The position numbers and the translations under genes were made by a program. Below, piece after piece: positions 20,725-31,779 of a DNA stretch of 64,000 nt (its first letter is position 1; each line of letters begins with the position of its first letter). The DNA is from Ostrinia nubilalis (taxonomy: Eukaryota > Arthropoda > Insecta > Lepidoptera > Crambidae), in contig NC_087108.1 of NCBI RefSeq assembly GCF_963855985.1, positions 10,558,001 through 10,622,000 on the forward strand, read 5' to 3'. The notes under the pieces were generated by a model. The model did not search any database, was not told where the DNA came from, and saw only the letters and a list, made by a program, of their open reading frames with translations.

Positions 20725-21150
20725 TTGGCCTGGGTCGCTCGGCTCTGCTGCTAAGGCTCGCATCTGCTGGAAGCTTCTCCTGACGTGGTGAATGTTGGGC
20801 AGCGACATGAACTGGATGTCTGCCATGGGGTAGTACTGCTGGTATTCACAATACTTGTAGCGACTGGTGAGCAGCCAAGATTCACAGCAAAAGCAGTGGC
20901 TCTGTATAAGTGACGTCACATTTGAAGACATCTGCCGTCACCTTTGAAGACATCTGCCGCACCCTTCTAACCTAATGTCAATTGTGGGAGCTACCAGGAG
21001 CGCATAAACCTGGAGCGGTGGTGATACTAACTTGGCCTGGTCGCTAGGCTCTGCTGCTAAAGCCCGCATCTGCTGGAAGCTTCTCCTGACGTGGTGGATG
21101 TTGGGCAGCGACATGAACTGGATGTCCGCCAATGGGTAGTATTGCTGTTG
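20725..21150 (-). repeat. Two partial copies of MTMR3/4 exon 7
   Basis: Copies at 20725-20850 and 21032-21150 run from the GTTAGT donor back to the QQYYPMAD codons and then diverge; neither has an acceptor. A GTGACGTCACCTTTGAAGAC segment (20913, 20938, 21951, 21975) is repeated around them. The first copy has an extra base near the donor (GCCTGGGTCG), so the frames are not preserved. Confidence 0.88.
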
Positions 21151-22069
21151 AATGCTTACAGTTATACGGGCCTAATAATAATAACTATATATTTGACACT
21201 AATTGAAATTGAATTATATGTTTGGACGACCAATACTGCTGGAATTTATTTACTTTTTATTTTATTTTTTGTTTGTAGGTGCGCGTGTAACGCTCTGAAC
21301 AATATGGGATGAACTAAATTGTCGAATCGCGCGCAATCAATCATTCGATTGCACAAACCGGTTTTGCGGGCGTCGAGACACTCAACAACGCGTAAAAATG
21401 TCACTCTTTACGAATATTACACATTAACACAATATTACTTCACCATTACTACACACACACCTATACAAACAGTTTTATCTTTTTATTAGTATTCTTTTCA
21501 TTTGTATTTTTAATAGACGTAGTCTTATCATCCTTACCGATTTCCCGCCTTTTGTATTTATCTGTGCACTAATATTACTATTTATGTAGTTATGTTTATC
21601 TAGACAATTTTATGCAGCTCACTATTTTATTTATTTTATCAATGGTCCGTGACCCTCACTCGGCATGGGGCACACTGAAAACCAGCGCCGTGGCCTTCGT
21701 CACCGTGGGCCACGGCATATGCTGAGTGGGGTCCCGTTGCAGTGGGCATCTTGTTGGTGGATGGGTGGCACTGCTCAGTTTGCTCTTGTTTTTATTTTTT
21801 CTTCTTTTATTATTATGTGCCACTGTCATGTCTATGTAATTGCCTGTATTTGTGTGATGTCCGTTGTAATAAATGTATCTTTCTTTCTTTCTAATACAGC
21901 GTCTGGTGAGGGGTCAAGATCTACAGCAAAAGCAATAAGCCTTTCTGAGTGACGTCACCTTTGAAGACACCTGCCGTCATCTTTGAAGACACCTGCCGCA
22001 CTCTTCTTACCTATTGCTAGCTGTGGGAGGTACCAGGAGCGCATAAAACTACAGGGCGTTGATACTAAC

Positions 22070-22266
22070 TTGGCCTGGTCGCTCGGCTCTGCTGCTAAGG
22101 CCCGCATCTGCTGGAAGCTTCTCCTGACGTGGTGGATGTTGGGCAGCGACATGAACTGGATGTCCGCCATCGGGTAGTACTGTTGGCACTCGCAGCCGCC
22201 GCCACGAGCGCGATTGGTGACGGCGGACGCGTAGGAGCGAGCGTCCACTATTAGGAGCTTGAGGTT
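22070..22266 (-). CDS. MTMR3/4: MTMR3/4 exon 7: phosphatase domain
   Basis: Encodes residues 344-408 plus two bases: NLKLLIVDARSYASAVTNRA followed by RGGGCECQQYYPMADIQF and NIHHVRRSFQQMRALAAE. It matches the highly conserved LLILDARSYxAAVANRAKGGGCE and NIHxxRxSF blocks. The donor is unusual: AA|GTTAGT, phase 2. The junction restores QANWHSN in exon 8, which supports that donor. Confidence 0.95.
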
Positions 22267-22399
22267 CTGGGGACAAAATACGAAACTTGTAAAAAAAACT
22301 GGAATCTTTTAATGTAGTTCTGTTTCTTTTCAAAAATAAAGGAATGTTTTCTTTGAGTAAAACAATGGCATTGCAAAATTCCACCCTGTATAACCCCCA

Positions 22400-25300
22400 C
22401 AATATCAGTAGAAGTACCAGGCTCACATACCTTATTAGCAGTAGAAGGCTGCCAGACAGGCGGCCCCAGTCTGCATTGCAAGCTTGAAGAAAAGCAATGA
22501 CTCCAAGTCACCTTGGGCAAGTTACATTCCCAAGGCTGGCAGGCAGTAGTTGTTAGCAGTAGAAGGCGGCTGCAATCCCCAGTCTACATTACCAGATTGG
22601 ACGGTAGCTTTTCATTCTCTCTCGAGTTCTATCAGTTACCAAGAGATAAGTCAAGTTCCAACGGTAATGATCAAGGCAGAAGTACCAGGCGCGCATACCT
22701 TGTTAGCAGTAGAAGGCGGCTGCAAGCCCCGGTCCGCGTTGCAAGCCTGCACGAAGGCAGTCAGCAGCTTGTAGCCCTCACTCCATCTCCACTCATCTCA
22801 TCTTGGTCACAAGTTTCCAGTCACTCCATCTCCGCTCATCTCATCTTGGTCACAAGTTTCCAACTTAGAAGTACCAGGCTCGCATACCTTGTTAGCAGTA
22901 GAAGGCGGCTGCAGCCCCCAGTCCGCGTTGCAAGCCTGCACGAAGGCAGTCAGCAGCTTGTAGCCCTCACTCCATCTCCACTCATCTCATCTTGGTCACA
23001 AGTTTCCAACTTAGAAGTACCAGGCTCGCATACCTTGTTAGCAGTAGATGGCGGCTGCAAGCCCCGGTCCGTGTTGCAAGCTTGCACGAAGGCAGTCAGC
23101 AGCTTGTTGTCCTCACTCCATCTCCACTCATCTCATCTTGGTTACAAGTTTCCAATCACTCCATCTCCACTCATCTCATCTTGGTCACAAGTTTCCAATT
23201 TAGAAGTACCAGGCTCGCATACCTTGTTAGCAGTAGAAGGCGGCTGCAAGCCCCGGTCCGCGTTGCAAGCTTGCACGAAGGCAGTCAGCAACCTTTCATC
23301 CTCGCTCGAGCGCCAGCCCAGCCAGCCCACCTCGGACTATACTATAGTCCATTCAGCGTAAGATGGTGATTATGACAGTTCTATTTAGTGAGGCGCTCCT
23401 TATAAACCTAATCGATATTTTTTAGAATCGAGAATATTTTCTATAGAAATCTAATCGCCATTTATTTGTTTGATTTTTAATCTTGATCAAAATTATATCT
23501 ATGAATTTGAACTATCTGGAAATGGAATAAACGTGAATATTCTTAGTGGTACAAAATAAATCACAAAGAATTAAATATAATTATATGCATTTTATTCAAT
23601 AAAACATCAAAATAACAATAACAAACAATACGTGGAAAAATCGCATAAAACAAAACCGTCATCAAAGGCAAACGCACACGTACTGACTTAGCTTTGACCT
23701 GCCTGAGATAATAATCGTGATTCGATGGTAAGATGACCACCATGCCGATTACTGATTTATTGCGATTGCTTATGTCCCATCCCTATGAGCAAAAGTTCCG
23801 ACTAACGCAGAAGCAATTCATTTAATATTTTTGCACAATTTTTTCTAAATAATAAACTAATAAATAATTAGAAATTCTTGTTAAGGTTAATTGAGAAAGA
23901 TTAGTGATTGATATTTTGGAAGGATGAAAACACACAAAAGTAATTGATTTTTACAACTCAATATTTTTATTCGTAGAAAGTTAGAATCATAAAACGAAAC
24001 GTTTTATCTGTCTAAATCACCATCATAAGTTGAATGAACTATAAGTTATACCCCCCATAATAGAAGTATCTCTACCATAGCTTTACCCTGAGTTACAGTC
24101 TACATGGTATCAGTAGAGGTACCAGGCTGGCATACCTTGTTAGCAGTAGAAAGCGGCTGCAAGCCCCGGTCCACGTTGCAAGCTTGCACGAAGGCAGGCA
24201 GTAGCCTGTTGTCCTCACTCCATCTCCAGTCATCTCAGTCACAAGTTTCCAACTTAGAAGTACCAGGCTCGCATACCTTGTTAGCAGTAGAAGGCGGCTG
24301 CAAGCCTGTACGAAGGCAGTCAGCAGCCTTTCATCCTCGCTCGAGCGCCAGACCAGCCATCTTAGTTACTCATGGCCCACTAAGAAGTACCAGGCGCGCA
24401 TACCTTGTTAGCAGTAGAAGGCGGCTGCAAGCCCCGGTCCGCGTTGCAAGCTTGCACGAAGGCAGTCAGCAACCTTTCATCCTCGCTCGAGCGCCAGCCC
24501 AGCCAGCCCACCTCGGGCTGCGACGACCGAGCGATCACCGATCACTGGTATCAGTAGAAGTACCAGGCTGGCATACCTTGTTAGCGGTAGAAGGCGGCTG
24601 CAAGCCCCGGTCCGCGTTGCAAGCTTGCACGAAGGCAGTCAGCAACCTTTCATCCTCGCTCGAGCGCCAGCCCAGCCAGCCCACCTCGGGCTGCGACGAC
24701 CGAGCGATCACCGATCACTGGTATCAGTAGAGGTACCAGGCTGGCATACCTTGTTAGCAGTAGAAGGCGGCTGCAAGCCCCGGTCCGCGTTGCAAGCTTG
24801 CACGAAGGCAGTCAGCAACCTTTCATCCTCGCTCGAGCGCCAGCCCAGCCAGCCCACCTCGGGCTGCGACGACCGAGCGATCACCGATCACTGGTATCAG
24901 TAGAAGTACCAGGCTGGCATACCTTGTTAGCAGTAGAAGGCGGCTGCAATCCCCAGTCTGCGTTGCAGGCCGGGACGAAGACAGCAACCTCTCATCTCCC
25001 CTGGATCTCAATTCAAGCTACCTAGGACTGTCCTATGTTATTACTCCCATGATAGAAGTACCAGGCGCGCATACCTTGTTAGCAGTAGAAGGCGGCTGCA
25101 AGCCCCGGTCCGCGTTGCAAGCCTGCACGAAGGCAGTCAGCAGCCGCTCGTCCTCACTGGAGCGCCAGCCCAGCCAGCCCACCTCGGGCTGCGACGACCG
25201 AGCGATCACCGATCACTGGTATCAGTAGAAGTACCAGGCTGGCATACCTTGTTAGCAGTAGAAGGCGGCTGCAATCCCCAGTCTGCGTTGCAGGCCGGGA

Positions 25301-25724
25301 CGAAGACAGCAACCTCTCATCTCCCCTGGATCTCAATTCAAGCTACCTAGGACTGTCCTATGTTATTACTCCCATGATAGAAGTACCAGGCGCGCATACC
25401 TTGTTAGCAGTAGAAGGCGGCTGCAAGCCCCGGTCCGCGTTGCAAGCTTGCACGAAGGCAGTCAGCAACCTTTCATCCTCGCTCGAGCGCCAGCCCAGCC
25501 AGCCCACCTCGGGCTGCGACGACCGAGCGATCACCGATCACTGGTATCAGTAGAAGTACCAGGCTCGCATACTTCATTAGTAGTAGAAGGCAGCTGCAAT
25601 CCCCAGTCTGCGTTGCAGGCCGGGACGAAGACAGCAACCTCTCATCTCCCCTGGATCGCAATTCAAGCTACCTAGGACTGTGCTATGTAATTACTCCCAC
25701 GATAGAAGTACCAGGCGCGCATAC
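22400..25724 (-). repeat. Array of about 16 partial copies of MTMR3/4 exon 6
   Basis: The donor edges (AACAAG|GTATGC) recur near 22.43 (decayed), 22.55, 22.70, 22.88, 23.03, 23.22, 24.13, 24.28, 24.40, 24.57, 24.75, 24.92, 25.07, 25.24, 25.39 and 25.57 kb. Units are about 130-175 bp. Full-length units hold the exon from the ARSSQPEVGW codons to the donor, and break off at the same base, where GATCACCG joins ATCACTGGTATCAG. No unit has an acceptor. Several are nearly identical to exon 6; others carry stops or indels. The interval 23.36-24.09 kb separates two sub-arrays with unrelated AT-rich sequence. Confidence 0.93.
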
Positions 25725-25917
25725 CTTGTTAGCGGTAGAAGGCGGCTGCAAGCCCCGGTCCGCGTTGCAAGCTTGCACGAAGGCAGTCAGCAACCTTTCA
25801 TCCTCGCTCGAGCGCCAGCCCAGCCAGCCCACCTCGGGCTGCGACGACCGAGCGATCACCGCTCCGTTGCCGCGATGTCGCCATACCACTGCTGGTATGC
25901 GCCGCATCGCGCGGAAT
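25725..25917 (-). CDS. MTMR3/4: MTMR3/4 exon 6: phosphatase domain
   Basis: Encodes residues 280-343: FRAMRRIPAVVWRHRGNGAV, then IARSSQPEVGWLGWRSSEDE. This corresponds to the FRSWKRIPAVVYRH and ARCGQPEVSWWGWR segments of MTMR3/4. The acceptor is TTTTCTCAG, starting with one base that completes R279; it ends TANK before GTATGC, phase 0. It is the most upstream copy of a large array and the only complete one. Confidence 0.95.
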
Positions 25918-26114
25918 CTGAGAAAAGAAATTATCTGCAGTGAGTAAAAATCTTTAAAAACACGTTTTGGCGCCAAATAATAAGGCCAAAGACACATTTA
26001 TAAGTTTTGCTAAATAATCCGCGGTAGCGTGTCAAGCCAAGTTCTAGTAACAGACACTGGCGAGTAGCACCGTGTGTAATATTACACGAACCATTTGTTT
26101 GGAGCCATGTCTTT

Positions 26115-26252
26115 CTAGACATAAGGGGCTTATTACAAAAAGTTAAACGCCCGTTGAACACTTGTTCAAATTGTCATTTAGTATGAAAATGACATTTTAA
26201 ACCAATGTTCAACGTGAGTTTTACTTTTTTGTATTCGTAATAGGCCAATAAT
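26115..26252. mobile_element. Small MITE related to 1439-1567
   Basis: GGGGCTTATTACAAAAAGTTA on the left; ACTTTTTTGTATTCGTAATAGGCC on the right. The centre has ATTGTCATTTAGTATGAAAAT as in the 1.4-kb element. Confidence 0.65.
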
Positions 26253-26254
26253 CT

Positions 26255-27740
26255 TCTATTCTACGTCAATGTTTTTAGTTCCATTTAGAACGGACAATAA
26301 TAACTTATTTCAAACAGAATACAATAAATTAGTATCGTTGAATCGTCATTTTTAACCAAACGTTCCATTTAACGATGTACTCATAGGAATTTCCCGATTT
26401 TCAAACACAATGCAAGAATCCATCAAATTGTTAATAAATTATATGCGGTTCCATAAATGTTTTTTAACTTTAGACTCTTAACTCATTGAAATAAGTGTCA
26501 ATAGCAATATTTTTATAATCAACCGTGCATTCTTTAGATGGCCAGCTGCATATGAGGTTCAGCGAATACACAATCGATTGCTCATAGTTTACCGATTGAT
26601 TAATGCAATTGGTATTCAATTCACTATCGGAGAATGTTGAGTTTTTTAGCTTTGTATGGTATTTATTTTATTGCTTGAAACTTGATAGATTTCGTAATTT
26701 GTAGTGCACCAATTTCTAATAGTCCCGTTAACACCCTAGCTAAATATATTCCTTTTAAGAGTGAATTATCTAGCGGCTGAACCGATTTTGATGCGGTTAT
26801 CAGAAAAAGTATTTTTAAATAATCTGATTCCGAAAATTGTTTTTGAAAGGTTAAAATATTATCTTCGCTTATAATTTTATTATCAGTTGAAAACGTCAAT
26901 ATTTGCAACAGTGCAAAGGCAATAAAGTGGAAGGCACATTGATGTTAAGCCCAGCTAAAGGTCGTGATCTGTTGACCCCTTATCAGTGAGTGTAAACGGT
27001 GCGTAATACAACACGCTGTGCGCCACTGATAGTTTGTTTGTGGGTTTAGTAATATAGCATGCTTAGAACATGCTTTGATATGATCGTTTTGTATATGATT
27101 AATAGATGAGCATTATAATTCTTATTTCCTAAGTTACAAAACGCTAATGAACTAAGCTAAAGGTACAGCGACTACAGATTACAAACAACTACTCCTAGAC
27201 AAAGACTAATTACTACATTTTTGTAACAGATTTAACGACATCTTCGCTTCCTTTTAGAATAAATTTACATTATTTGAATAGGCATATCACTGATCAAATA
27301 TCAGTATGTAAACAAAGGTGGATCACATAACAAAAATATTTGCTGTAATGATTCACAGCAATAAATATTTGATTGTTTAATATTTTCATTATTGAAAATG
27401 CATGCAATATGTGAGGAAATGTAACTTATTTGGATCTTAACGCTTCGCCAGCTGTACTGTAGATGTATCATATTCGTAATGTTAATTTCTAGATGGTCAA
27501 AAGGTAGCCAGTGCGTTTGTTACTACAAAAATCGTTTTCCAAAGTTTCAAATACATATTGCCATCCCTCTCACGCAAAACGAAATGCTAGCATGAGCGAC
27601 GGTGACAGATAGACCCGAAACTACGTAAACAGCGTTTCAGAGTGGTCCTGAAGCTACAGATATTTCTCGCCTCATCAGTGTGCTTATCATGAGTTAGTTA
27701 GCTAAAAAAAAATGACATTAAATGTAGGACAGATTGCACA
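26255..27740. other. AT-rich intron sequence without recognised features
   Basis: Intron between exons 5 and 6. A CGGCTGAACCGATTTTGATG piece (26770) recalls Helitron-like repeats. No gene or clear element boundary seen. Confidence 0.6.
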
Positions 27741-27757
27741 GCGCCCCAGCGGCTACT

Positions 27758-29387
27758 TTATAGAACTAAAATCTTCATAGAATTGATGCACTCGCTAGCG
27801 AGCACACATAACGTAAACTCATGGTAAGCACACAGTACTCTTGTCCAGTTAACCATGGCCTCTGGTCTCCTCACCTCGCTACGGAGTCCAGGTCCTCGTC
27901 TCCGATGGTCGCCGGCACGACCAGCAGGGGAGGCTAGGATGCGCACAGCTTGTACTCAGTATGTGAAGGAATGTTACTATTTGGAACTTAACGCTTCGAC
28001 AACCTCATAATCCAGCACACTACTACACGCATCCAGTTACAGCTAGTCTAGATACCGCGTTTTTAATCGCGCGATCGTGAGGTACTAGAGATTCATAGAT
28101 TCTGTCCAAATGCAGTCGCGCGTTTTCATAGGTAAAACGCGTCATATGAACCAGCTATTCTTGGCCTCTGGCGTCCTCACCTCGCTACGGAGTCCAGGTC
28201 CTCGTCTCCGATGGTCGCCGGCACGACCAGCAAGGGTGGGTAGGATGGGCACAGCTTGTACTCAGTATGTGAAGGAATGTTACTATTTGGAACTTAACGC
28301 TTCGACCCCCTCATAATCCAGCACACTACTACACGCATCCAGTTACAGCTAGTCTAGATACCACGTTTTTAATCGCGCGATCGTGAGGTACTAGAGATTC
28401 ATAGATTCTGTCCAAATGCAGTCGCGCGTTCTCATAGGTAAAACGCGTCATATGAACCAGCTATTCTTGGCCTCTGGCGTCCTCACCTCGCTACGGAGTC
28501 CAGGTCCTCGTCTCCGATGGTCGCCGGCACGACCAGCAGGGGTGGGTAAGATGAACAGCTTGTATTTAGTATGTGAAGGAATGTTACTATTTGGAACTTA
28601 ACGCTTCGACCCCCTTATAATTCAGCTCACCACTACCCGCATCCAGTTACAGCTAGTCTATATACCGCGTTTTTAATCGAGCGATCGTGAGGTACTAGAT
28701 ATTCATAGATTCTGTCCAAATGCAGTCGCGCGTTTTCATAGGTAAAACGCGTCATATGAACCAGCTATTCTTGGCCTCTGGCGTCCTCACCTCGCTACGG
28801 AGTCCAGGTCCTCGTCTCCGATGGTCGCCGGCACGACCAGCAGGGTAAGACGAACAGCTTGTATTTAGTATGTGAAGGAATGTTACTATTTGGAACTTAA
28901 CGCTTCGACCCCCTTATAATCCAGCACACTACTACACGCATCCAGTTAAGAGCTAGTCTAGATGACGCGTTTTTAATCGCGCGATCGTGAGGTACTAGAG
29001 ATTCATAGAATCTGTCCAAATGCAGTAGCGCGTTTTCATAGGTAAAACGCGTTATATGAACCAGCTATTCTTGGCCTCTGGCGTCCTCACCTCGCTACGG
29101 AGTCCAGGTCCTCGTCTCCGATGGTCGCCGGCACGACGAGCAGGGGTGGGTAGGATGGGCACAGCTTGTATTTAGTATGTGAAGGAATGTTACTATTTGG
29201 AACTTAACGCTTCGACCCCCTCATAATCCAGCACACTACTACACGCATCCAGTTACAGCTAGTCTAGATACCGCGTTTTTAATCGAGCGATGGTGAGGTA
29301 CTAGAGATTCATAGATTCTGTCCAAATGCAGTCGCGCGTTTTGACTCGTCATATGAACCAGCTATTCTTGGCCTCTGGCGTCCTCAC
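27758..29387 (-). repeat. Array of five partial copies of MTMR3/4 exon 5, ~300-bp unit
   Basis: The donor edges of the copies lie at about 27875, 28181, 28487, 28791 and 29091, spaced about 297-306 bp. Each holds the exon from the AEYKLCPSYPP codons to the AG|GTGAGG donor, plus roughly 170 bp of downstream intron (including GCCAAGAATAGCTGGTTCAT). Identity between units is very high. Some have small indels in the exon part (28548, 28843), so they are not interchangeable coding units. None carries the acceptor or the VERLGF start of the exon. Confidence 0.92.
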
Positions 29388-29527
29388 CTCGCTACGGAGT
29401 CCAGGTCCTCGTCTCCGATGGTCGCCGGCACGACGAGCAGGGGTGGGTAGGATGGGCACAGCTTGTACTCAGCGTTGGCAGCGGTCACCCGCCACGCGCC
29501 TTTGGTTGTGAAACCTAGGCGCTCCAC
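29388..29527 (-). CDS. MTMR3/4: MTMR3/4 exon 5: start of phosphatase domain
   Basis: Encodes residues 233-278 plus two bases: VERLGFTTKGAWRVTAANAE, then YKLCPSYPPLLVVPATIGDE. This is the conserved entry to the myotubularin phosphatase domain (YKLCxSYPxxLxVP). The acceptor is CTTCCAG and the donor AG|GTGAGG, phase 2. It is the most upstream member of a six-unit tandem array and the only one with an acceptor. Confidence 0.93.
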
Positions 29528-29689
29528 CTGGAAGATGTTAAGGGTTTGTTTAATAAGTTACCAAATTACATTACATATTCCACTTCAGATAAGCTAAATA
29601 TATGTCTCACGGGTTAAGAACTTAATTGAACTACGTTTAATAAGCAGAGTTCGCATAAAACTCAATCAAGCAAATTTAATAAACAATGA

Positions 29690-29768
29690 TGGAGGAGGAT
29701 GGAGGTTGTGGAAAACCTTGGAGGAGGCCTTTGTTCAGAATTGGACGTCTATTGGCTGAAACGAAGGA
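29690..29768 (+). mobile_element. RTE-type LINE 3' tail
   Basis: TGGAAAACCTTGGAGGAGGCC, TTGTTCAGAATTGGACGTC and TATTGGCTGAAACGA; diverged copy of the same tail. Confidence 0.65.
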
Positions 29769-30212
29769 TATGACTTTGTAGAAGAATTTAATTATTTATT
29801 TATTTTTATTTCTAAAACATCTGAGCAGGCTTAAGTCGAGGTTGACAATAAACGACTCGAGTCGACTTAAAATTAGCATGGTATTCGGAAACCTATAAAA
29901 GTTCCTTTTTGGAAATTTTTGGGCATAAATGAAGATAGCCTCCCTGCCTGTCATATAAAATTTGAATAAACCAAATTCTCTATTTCCCTCTGGTAAATTA
30001 GGCGTGGACCCGTGCTCTTGTGATTAACGTACGTATTCACAAACATTACTATGAGGTCTCACAGTGTGCGTGGACGCACAGGGTCAACAGGATGACACGT
30101 GAACCAATCACAGAGGTCTATTCAAAGCTGTGCGTTCGATTTGCAAGTATCGTTTGTGAATACGGACGTAAATGACCGATGAAGAGTGACAACTAATAGA
30201 TTCGTTACTCAC

Positions 30213-30408
30213 TTCAGGCCCAAACCAGTGTTTGTTCGGCGCGTGCGACGCTTTCATAAGCGCCCGGTGTACGGACGCCGGCGGCTGCTCCTTAGCCCAC
30301 GCGGCGTATGCGGCGGCGAACGTTTCTTGAACTGAGCCGATCGGCGCCATCGCCGTGTTCAGTCTCCGCCACCATTCCATGCACTGATCTCCTGTGTTGA
30401 ATGATGTC
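30213..30408 (-). CDS. MTMR3/4: MTMR3/4 exon 4: end of PH-GRAM and linker
   Basis: Encodes residues 168-232: TSFNTGDQCMEWWRRLN matches the STFEQCQEWLKRLN helix that closes the PH-GRAM domain, followed by a helical linker with FAAAYAAWAKEQ. It begins with one base completing K167 and ends phase 0 at a GTGAGT donor (WFGPE). No partial copies were noticed around this exon, unlike many others. Confidence 0.9.
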
Positions 30409-30519
30409 CTGGTAACGAAGATACAATAAAATATAAATTAAAGCCATTTTTTTCTATGCAAAACAACGCAGGTATTTTTTATTATTTGACTACAATCACA
30501 TCTGATGCAGGGTAGCATT

Positions 30520-30797
30520 ATTATAAATAAATAAAATAATAAATAAATAAATATCCTTGGACATGTTACACTGCGCTTCTAGTCCCAAACTAAGCAAAGC
30601 TTGTACTATGGTATTAGACAACGGATATAAACATACTTAAACACTTTTTTTTGTAAATACATAAATATTATACATAGAAAGCACCCAGTCCAATACAAAC
30701 AAATATGTTCATGCACACAAATGTTTGTACTGTGCGGGAACCGAACCCGCAACCTCCGGAATAGTAGTCCGTTTAGAACCACTACACCAAACGGCCG
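30520..30797 (-). mobile_element. tRNA-derived SINE
   Basis: Minus strand starts with a tRNA-like head: GGCCGTTTGGTGTAGTGGTT (A box) and GCGGGTTCGGTTCCCGC (B box and T-arm), i.e. an internal pol III promoter. The body holds TTGGACTGGGTGCTTTCTAT and GTACAAGCTTTGCTTAGT, and ends in a TATTTATTTATT tail. This layout is typical of lepidopteran SINEs. It lies just upstream of exon 4. Confidence 0.82.
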
Positions 30798-30821
30798 AAT
30801 ATCAATATTATGAGTTAGAGA

Positions 30822-31125
30822 TTCATCATCATCATCATTACAGCTTCAGGACGTCCACTGCTGAACATAGGCGTCTCCCAATGATTTCCAGATTGGCTGG
30901 TTAGTAGCAGGCTGTATTTAGCGCCTTCCTGCCACCTTTATGAGGTCGTCTGTCCACCATGTGGGTGGACATCATTCGCTGTGCTTGCTACGTGGCCTTC
31001 ATTCCAGAACCTTGTTACCCCATCAGACATCAGTTCTGCATGCTATGTGCCGTGCCCATTGCCACTATAGCTTGCTAATCCGTCGGGCTAATATGCCAGC
31101 GACTTATGGATCTCCTCATTTCTGA
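30822..31125 (-). mobile_element. RTE-type LINE remnant, reverse orientation
   Basis: ATCATCATCATCATTACAGC and GGACGTCCACTGCTGAACAT followed by ~230 bp that translate (minus strand, with breaks) to the WTDDLIKVAGRR type C-terminus. Confidence 0.7.
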
Positions 31126-31529
31126 TTCGTACGCAATTAAGTGAATTTAAAAGTTTAGGTCAATTATTTACTTGTTATTTTGATTACAAAGCATAATTGA
31201 TGACACACATATATGAAGACCTACAATCAGTATTATTATGTGTTATTTATGACGTCACTAATCGCCCGAGTCCCCAATAACGAGTTATCATGTTTTTAAA
31301 AGGAAAATTTTAAGCAACTCTCTTCAGTTGCTATGTCTTTATCTGTCTTTATTCGAGTCTGTAGTTATCGTTAGGTCACTTCGTATAAACATGATTATTA
31401 TTTTACAAGCTTTTGTTTGACTCAACCTGTGTGGATGTGGGTAATCAAGTCTTTAAGTTGAATTTGACCCACTTCCCACAGTTACATTGTAATAAAAACG
31501 TCACGAAAGTAAACGAACTAAAGTCGCTG

Positions 31530-31775
31530 ACATAGGCCGAAGGGTTAGCAAGCTGAAGTGGCAATGGGCAGGGCACATAGTACGCAGAACTGACGGATGA
31601 TGGGTCAGCAAGGTTCTGGAGAGGAGGCCACGTACCGGAAAATGCAGCGTGGGACCCACAAGGTGGACCGACCTCATAAAGGTAGCAGAAAGGCGCTGGA
31701 TGCAGGCTACCAACCGGGCGATGTGGAAATCATTGGGGGAGGCCTATGTTCGAGATGACGATGATGAAAAAAGTC
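31530..31775 (+). mobile_element. RTE-type LINE remnant
   Basis: CAAGGTGGACCGACCTCATA, GGTAGCAGAAAGGCGCTGGA and CATTGGGGGAGGCCTATGTT, with small deletions that break the frame. Confidence 0.72.
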
Positions 31776-31779
31776 ACAA

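Noticed and set aside
22513..25675. Plus-strand frames with repeated LLAVEGGCKPRSALQACTKA as a repeat protein
   Set aside because: They are the antisense of the exon 6 copies; the minus strand matches MTMR3/4 codon by codon.
23142..25943. A second MTMR gene or pseudogene array
   Set aside because: Only one exon edge is repeated, never neighbouring exons, so it is a local duplication within the one gene.
22400..29387. Exon 5 and 6 copies as mutually exclusive alternative exons
   Set aside because: None has an acceptor or the first part of the exon, so none can replace the real exon by normal splicing.
10833..29387. Regular repeat arrays as CRISPR
   Set aside because: Units are 93-300 bp without distinct spacers, within a eukaryotic gene; no cas genes.
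30728..30797. Functional tRNA gene
   Set aside because: The tRNA-like head continues into a SINE body and tail; the arms do not make a good cloverleaf acceptor stem.
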